From positions 78,638 to 142,637 of the forward strand of contig MU858143.1 in assembly GCA_033297075.1 (NCBI GenBank): a stretch of 64,000 bases of DNA, in the 5' to 3' direction. A program made the position numbers and the translations under genes. A model generated the notes under the pieces. The model had not been told where the DNA came from and made no database searches. It saw nothing but the letters and a program-made list of their open reading frames with translations. Shown one piece after another: positions 59,496 to 64,000 of this stretch; position 1 is the first letter of the stretch, and each line of letters opens with the position of its first letter. The stretch is from Rhypophila decipiens. Lineage: Eukaryota; Ascomycota; Sordariomycetes; Sordariales; Naviculisporaceae.

Positions 59496-62365
59496 ATGCT
59501 TTATTCCCGGGGCCAAGACGATTCGTCCCTTCTCGCACAGCATCGTGTTCCAGCTACCGGGTCTCTGTTTTTTGGAGAGTACGACGAGGACGGCGCCAAA
59601 AGTCTCGGCACATTCCTTAATCATCCAGCCGGGTCCGGGTCTGGCCCGTCTGGGCAATACGACTTCACGCAGGACCTGTCTCACACCTGGGGCCTGGGTG
59701 ACCGAATGACCGACTCCATCCACGTGGGGAGGCTGTTCGGTCAACCGGTTGGTACTAGCCAACAAGTTTCGCATTCAGCGTCATCCACGCCTGTGTTTAT
59801 GTCCTCCGGGCCCCCGTCAGCTTACAGCCGGTCATCGGCAGGCTTGACCATTGACACGGCTACTGCGGGACCAGCCACACGCCGCCCCGGTGGCTTCTAC
59901 CCAGGTCCCGGAACTGCTGCCGAGGACGGAAGTGATACCGTCGACACCAAATCACCGCTCGGTATGGGTCTCGGCATCATTATCAATGGCTCTTCTGCCA
60001 GTTCCTCCTCCGGGGTCAGACGAATACACCACCAACGCAGCCATAGCGGGGATTTCGAGAGCAGCTCCATCACAGTGGGCGACCGGGATGACAGCAGTAC
60101 TGCATCTCCGACTACCGCCGGCACGGAGCCTCGGAGGAAGAAACAGAAGAGAAACAAACCTACTCTTTCGTGCTTCGAGTGTGTAGATAGAAAAACAAAG
60201 GCAAGTCCCAATCTTTTGGTTCTTCTCTGCTGGCATGATCCGGCTACTCCCTGTGTCCCCGGTACCAATACGCTCCCGGCCATTGGATGCTCTCGCACAA
60301 CGTAACCGAGTGTTCTACCATAGGCGGTTTTTCTTTCCTCTCCTTTTTTGTATTTCTCGTACTTTCACAGCTAGAGACCCAGCCTCGAAAGATGAATTGA
60401 CCGGTTCCTTGAAGCATATTCTCCTTTCCATGAGTGGAAAATGGCCACTGAAATAGACTTGACCCTCCAGCAGATTAGGCACTAACACGAACTGAACTTT
60501 GTAGTGTGACCGAGGGAGGCCGCATTGTCTCGCATGTAAGTCACTTCCACCCATCATGTCACACAAGGTGTTCGTTCGCCCATCTAATTCTTGCACAGGT
60601 ATCAAGCGCCAGACTGAATGTAAATATGCTCATGTTGCAAACTTGCTAGAGTTGGTCGCCCATCCCGAGATAGGAGAGAGCCCACAATGCTGATTCTATC
60701 GCCAGAGAGACAAACCGCAATGCATCAAATGGCCGACGGATGACGAAAGCACCGAAAAACAAAGCTGGCACCGTCAAAGCCTCTACACCGAACGCAGCAG
60801 ACCGAGGCTTCACGACAGGCAGGATCAACGCCTCGGGTTCTGTCGCAACATCGACCGGTTTGTTCTCGAATGTCCCTTATTCAGCAGGCGGGTCGTCAAA
60901 TGTCTTTGGGATTGGATCCGAGCACCCGTTTGCCAACTACTGGACGTGCGACGGAGGCCTTCCCGAAGTCATCTCAGTCCTACCCGACAAGTTGCAGGCA
61001 GACATTCTGCTCAACCGCTACTTTGAGTGCGTCGACCCCGTGTATCCCATGCTTCACAGGCAGACATTCTACGCCGACTATGAGCATTTTTGGTCTCTCC
61101 CTGTCCCGGAGAGGAACCGAGAAGATGCTGCCTTTATTGCCCTCATCTTTGTCATGTTGGCTCTTGGCACTCAGTTTGTCATGACCACGTCGCCGAGGGA
61201 AAAGAAGCAATCAGCCGAGTTCTATGCGTCTGCGAGCAACCAGGCCCTACGAGTTGGCTCGTATCTGAGTATAGCGTCCAGTCGGTCAATCCAGGCCATG
61301 GTGCTCATCACCTACTTCCTCATCAACGATAATCATGCTTCGGATGGCTGGGCATTCGCCGGCATTTTGATGCGCCAGGCATATGCCATGGGATTGCATA
61401 GAGATCCAAACATTGGTATGATGTGGAGGATCCTTGTTTTGTCTATCCTTTTATCCAACGTCCCTTTTCTAACTCCATCTCCGACGTTAGTATGCCCTGA
61501 TGCATCTCCCTTTGAGAAGCAGCAACGAAGGAAGCTCTGGCAGGCAGTGCTGCTCCAGGACACCTTCCTAACCGTACTCCTATCGCTGCCTCCAAACGCA
61601 ACGCACACAGATGTGAACGTGGAGGATTTGGTCGACGATGACTCATCTATCGCGAGTGACGACCCGACAGACACGGCTTACATCCGGGGATCCTGGTCCC
61701 TGGCCAACCTGGTCCAAGAGACGATATGCAGCCCTCGATCGCTCGACCTACCGATCTGCACCACCGCAAGGCACCGATCCAAGCTGATTGCCGACTTCCG
61801 ATCCGTCTACCGGTCGTTCCCTGATATCTTTAGGTCGTGGGACCCAGATGCTCTGGCACAAATGGCACAGGAGAAGAAGAGGATTGTGCGACAGACGCTG
61901 TTCTTGAGCAGTAATTATTTCCATAACCTGATGCTCGTCCACGGGTCGGAGAGTCCCGAGGTGCCCGTCAATGTCCGCGGCACACTCGAGGCCGCACATG
62001 ATGCGATCACGTCGTTCTTTGTTCTCTTCAGCTTGTTTGAGGCTGAGGCTAGGGTCTGGTGGGTTTTCAACCATCGGGCATTTCTGGAGGCGCTATGTAT
62101 TGGGAATGTGTTGAGGGAAACGACGAGGGAGCCTGGGGGTGAGGAAAGCCTGACCAAGGACCCCTTGTTTGTGAGGGCCAAGGCGGATATCCGTGAGTTT
62201 CTTTTCTACCCAAGCCAAAACCTTTTTCCAGAGATGTGTATGCTGACCAGGTAAAATTTTGAAACAACAGATCGGATGATTGAGATTATGCAATTGATGA
62301 GCCAAGGGGATCAGGCGTCGGAGACGGCGAGGACGAGGATCCAAGTCCTGAGCGAGTTTTTGTGA
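59496..62365 (+). CDS. Zn2Cys6 transcription factor with fungal-specific regulatory domain
   Basis: Six exons: 59496-60200, 60505-60535, 60599-60650, 60706-61415, 61491-62192, 62271-62365; 764 residues. The GAL4-type cluster is assembled from three exons: CFECVDRKTK, CDRGRPHCLA-C and IKRQTEC, i.e. C-x2-C-x6-C-x6-C-x2-C-x6-C (residues 226-253), preceded by the basic RRKKQKRNK. Intron 1 (60201-60504) has a GC donor (AAG|GCAAGT) and TGTAG acceptor. Intron 3 (60651-60705) starts GTTGGT. Intron 4 (61416-61490) is 75 nt with no stop, and removing it gives DPNIVCPDASPFEKQQ. The fungal_trans domain covers about 330-600 (YFECVDPVYPMLHRQTFYAD, GLHRDP, RRKLWQAVLLQD). The N-terminus is Ser/Gly-rich and disordered. 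Targets are unknown. The donor of intron 3 is the least certain part of the model. Confidence 0.83.
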
Positions 62366-62634
62366 TGAATATAAGAACAAACAGCTTGTGATGACGACCC
62401 GCAGATATGTTCAAGGTTTTCTTTCCTCACCCCCCCCCTCCCATAATGATCTAGTTGGCGACGTTGTACATATCCGGCAGGCTGAGGTGCAATTCGGGCG
62501 ATTTCAGTACATGTATACGATGGATGTATGAACCTGGAATGTATTAGTGGACAATTTAAGCAAGGAAAACATGTAGAGGTATGGATACTTGCTCCTTCCA
62601 AGGGCTTTTAACCAAAGTCCCCCATACATGCCAT

Positions 62635-63600
62635 TTACCGTAGAAAATGTGCAAGGTTCGGATATAACGGCTCGGAGGTTAAGGAACAATCTGATCCCCG
62701 TGATATTACACAGTATCGAATTCCGTGGAGTTTGGGCATAAGATTCCTTCTGAGCACGAAAATTTGTGGTTGCGATGGACGATTATATGAATGACATGTC
62801 TCCCAGTCTTGACTCTCGCACCCTGACTTGTTCCCTTTCTGCTCCTGCTCCGCCACCTCTACCTCAGTCTGCAGAATTTCCAGTCCCAACTTCCAATACT
62901 CTACAAACCCAGAATCCCAATACCCTGGATACCTCAGATCCACCACTCTGCCTCCAATCTCAGAATTTATCAACAACCCAAACGCCATTTTAGCCGTCAC
63001 GATGTCCCTTTCTGTCAAGCTCTTCCGAATAATCTCCAATAGCGGGCCAAAGCTCTTCTCGTGGGCAACTTGGAGCTCCTCTTCGTTTTCATTTTCGTCG
63101 GCAGAAGTAGTTGCAGCATCATCTTCGTCGTCAGTAGTAGTTGCTGCAATAGATGCAGCATCATCTACCTCGGCCTGGAAAAAATGCGCATTTGCGTCTT
63201 TCTTGTGTTTCGCCGCCCAAGCGCGCCGTTCTGCAACACCCTCCACCCTTGGATCGACAAACTGCTGCGTCTGACGAGGCCGCGGCTCAGGAATGGGCTT
63301 GTGCGGGAAATGAGGATGAATTCTGGACGGTACGGGGTTATCGATTGATAATCCGGCCAACGCGAATTGCTCGATTGTGCTGGGCGAGTGGGAGAACGGA
63401 TTGACCGTCCCCTCTACTGGGGCGATGGTATTGTCGTGGCTTTTTGCATTGTTTCGGCCGGTGGGGCCCTTGGGGTTGCTGCTGATGCCACTACCACCGT
63501 GGCCATTCGTGGAAGTTGACGAGGTGGGGACTGCGTTTTCTGTTTTGCGTTTTCTTTTGTTGCTGGAGGAGGACGAAGTGGCGATTAGGGGTTTGTCCAT
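62635..63600 (-). CDS. Rrn11-like RNA polymerase I initiation factor (tentative)
   Basis: An ATG at 63600 opens 321 codons. The N-terminus is Ser/Lys-rich with a nuclear-localisation-like NKRKRKTEN. Near residues 75-105 it reads IEQFALAGLSIDNPVPSR then FPHKPIP, and near 200-250 LTERDIVTAKMAFGLLINSE, VDLRYPGYWDSG and FVEYWKLGLEIL. The order AGL-D-P/FPH followed by a D-x3-AK-AF-LL helix and W-LG-EIL is what I associate with fungal Rrn11, a core-factor subunit for rRNA gene transcription. That link rests on remembered motif pattern, not a search. An acidic block (TTDDEDDAATTSADENENEEE) separates the two parts. The last 70 residues are less family-like and may reflect an unrecognised intron or a divergent end. 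The frame continues upstream through the minisatellite but has no earlier ATG. Confidence 0.55.
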   Translation of the reverse strand: MDKPLIATSSSSSNKRKRKTENAVPTSSTSTNGHGGSGISSNPKGPTGRNNAKSHDNTIAPVEGTVNPFSHSPSTIEQFALAGLSIDNPVPSRIHPHFPHKPIPEPRPRQTQQFVDPRVEGVAERRAWAAKHKKDANAHFFQAEVDDAASIAATTTDDEDDAATTSADENENEEELQVAHEKSFGPLLEIIRKSLTERDIVTAKMAFGLLINSEIGGRVVDLRYPGYWDSGFVEYWKLGLEILQTEVEVAEQEQKGNKSGCESQDWETCHSYNRPSQPQIFVLRRNLMPKLHGIRYCVISRGSDCSLTSEPLYPNLAHFLR

Positions 63601-63685
63601 TTTGGGCAATGCTCTTGGCTTCAACTGAGAAGAGCGCTTTTGAGTAATCAACTTGAGAAGAGAAAATTCAAGTGTATCCCTCGGT

Positions 63686-63881
63686 GTTCGCGTTGTCGGT
63701 GGTGAATATGGAATGGCCTGCCTCAAGATGAGATTGTGGAAGGTTTTGTTCGCGTTGTCGGTTGTTGGTGGTGAAAACGGAATGGCCTGCCTCAAGATGA
63801 GATTGAGGAAAGTTTTTGCTTGCGCTGTGGGTGGTGATTGGTGAATGTAATGGCCTGCCTCAATGAGCTTGTGGAAGTTTT
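63686..63881. repeat. Three-unit minisatellite upstream of the Rrn11-like gene
   Basis: Units of about 62, 69 and 65 bp (63686-63747, 63748-63816, 63817-63881), each containing TGGTGAA followed by GGAATGGCCTGCCTCAAGAT (TAATGG and CAATGAG in the third) and a GTGGAAG/GAGGAAAG-TTTT end. The array lies 86 bp upstream of the ATG at 63600, so within the promoter or leader of the minus-strand gene. Confidence 0.85.
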
Positions 63882-64000
63882 ATGACAGCTATTCGGTCGG
63901 TCCTAGGGGATTGAGTGTTAAGCTCTGATGAGGATGGATCCACACTCGATCAACAGTGCCGAGAGAAATATTTATTGCCGGTTTTCTGTGTGGAAAGTAA

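Noticed and set aside
60236..60500. Separate small gene inside the 304-bp region of the Zn2Cys6 locus
   Set aside because: The flanking exons join to a perfect zinc cluster, so the region is an intron.

Overview
The window is nuclear DNA from a filamentous ascomycete (Pezizomycotina, most likely a Sordariomycete). The reasons are short introns (about 50-120 bp) with CTAAC/CTGAC-type branch sites, a fused Ole1 desaturase plus cytochrome b5, a Zn2Cys6 regulator, a Polycomb EED homologue, and AT-rich repeat patches with transition-type differences between copies, as left by repeat-induced point mutation (RIP). Genes lie on both strands and are mostly separated by 1-6 kb of non-coding DNA. No operons, rRNA genes or convincing functional tRNA genes were seen.

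Left third (1-26.8 kb): the 5' part of an unknown conserved-looking gene (minus); mitochondrial Lon protease PIM1 (plus); an atypical protein-kinase-like protein ending in a poly-Asp tract (plus); the delta-9 fatty-acid desaturase OLE1 (plus); a large SNF2/RING ATPase (minus) whose true start lies in a 25-nt first exon; a doubtful Arg/Ser-rich ORF (minus); and AIM41, a mitochondrial GatB/YqeY-domain protein (minus).

Middle (26.8-46.6 kb): a repeat island holding three members of a miniature LTR-retrotransposon family; a nine-exon LaeA-type SAM-dependent methyltransferase (minus) that has no long ORF and has to be assembled from splice sites; about 6.5 kb with no recognisable gene; the type II phosphatidylinositol 4-kinase LSB6 (minus); a small Cys-containing protein (plus); and a ten-exon EED/ESC homologue (minus).

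Right third (46.6-64 kb): a second repeat zone with a 0.5-kb foldback element and a full-length member of the same miniature retrotransposon family; a double-PAS protein (plus); the Golgi membrane protein YIP4 (plus); a Zn2Cys6 transcription factor with a GC-AG intron inside its DNA-binding domain (plus); and an Rrn11-like protein (minus) with a three-unit minisatellite just upstream of its start.

The most novel item is the miniature LTR family: full-length copies at 27948-28403 and 49158-49568, and solo LTRs at 27006-27158 and 28455-28584. It codes for nothing. Both full copies show a Tf1-like self-priming design: the first bases after the 5' LTR pair perfectly with an LTR segment about 30 bp downstream of the TATA box. 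The pairing is kept between copies although the paired sequences differ. An RNA polymerase III A-box/B-box arrangement straddles the LTR/internal junction. Genes in the window are otherwise functionally unrelated housekeeping or regulatory genes; no biosynthetic cluster is evident around the methyltransferase.
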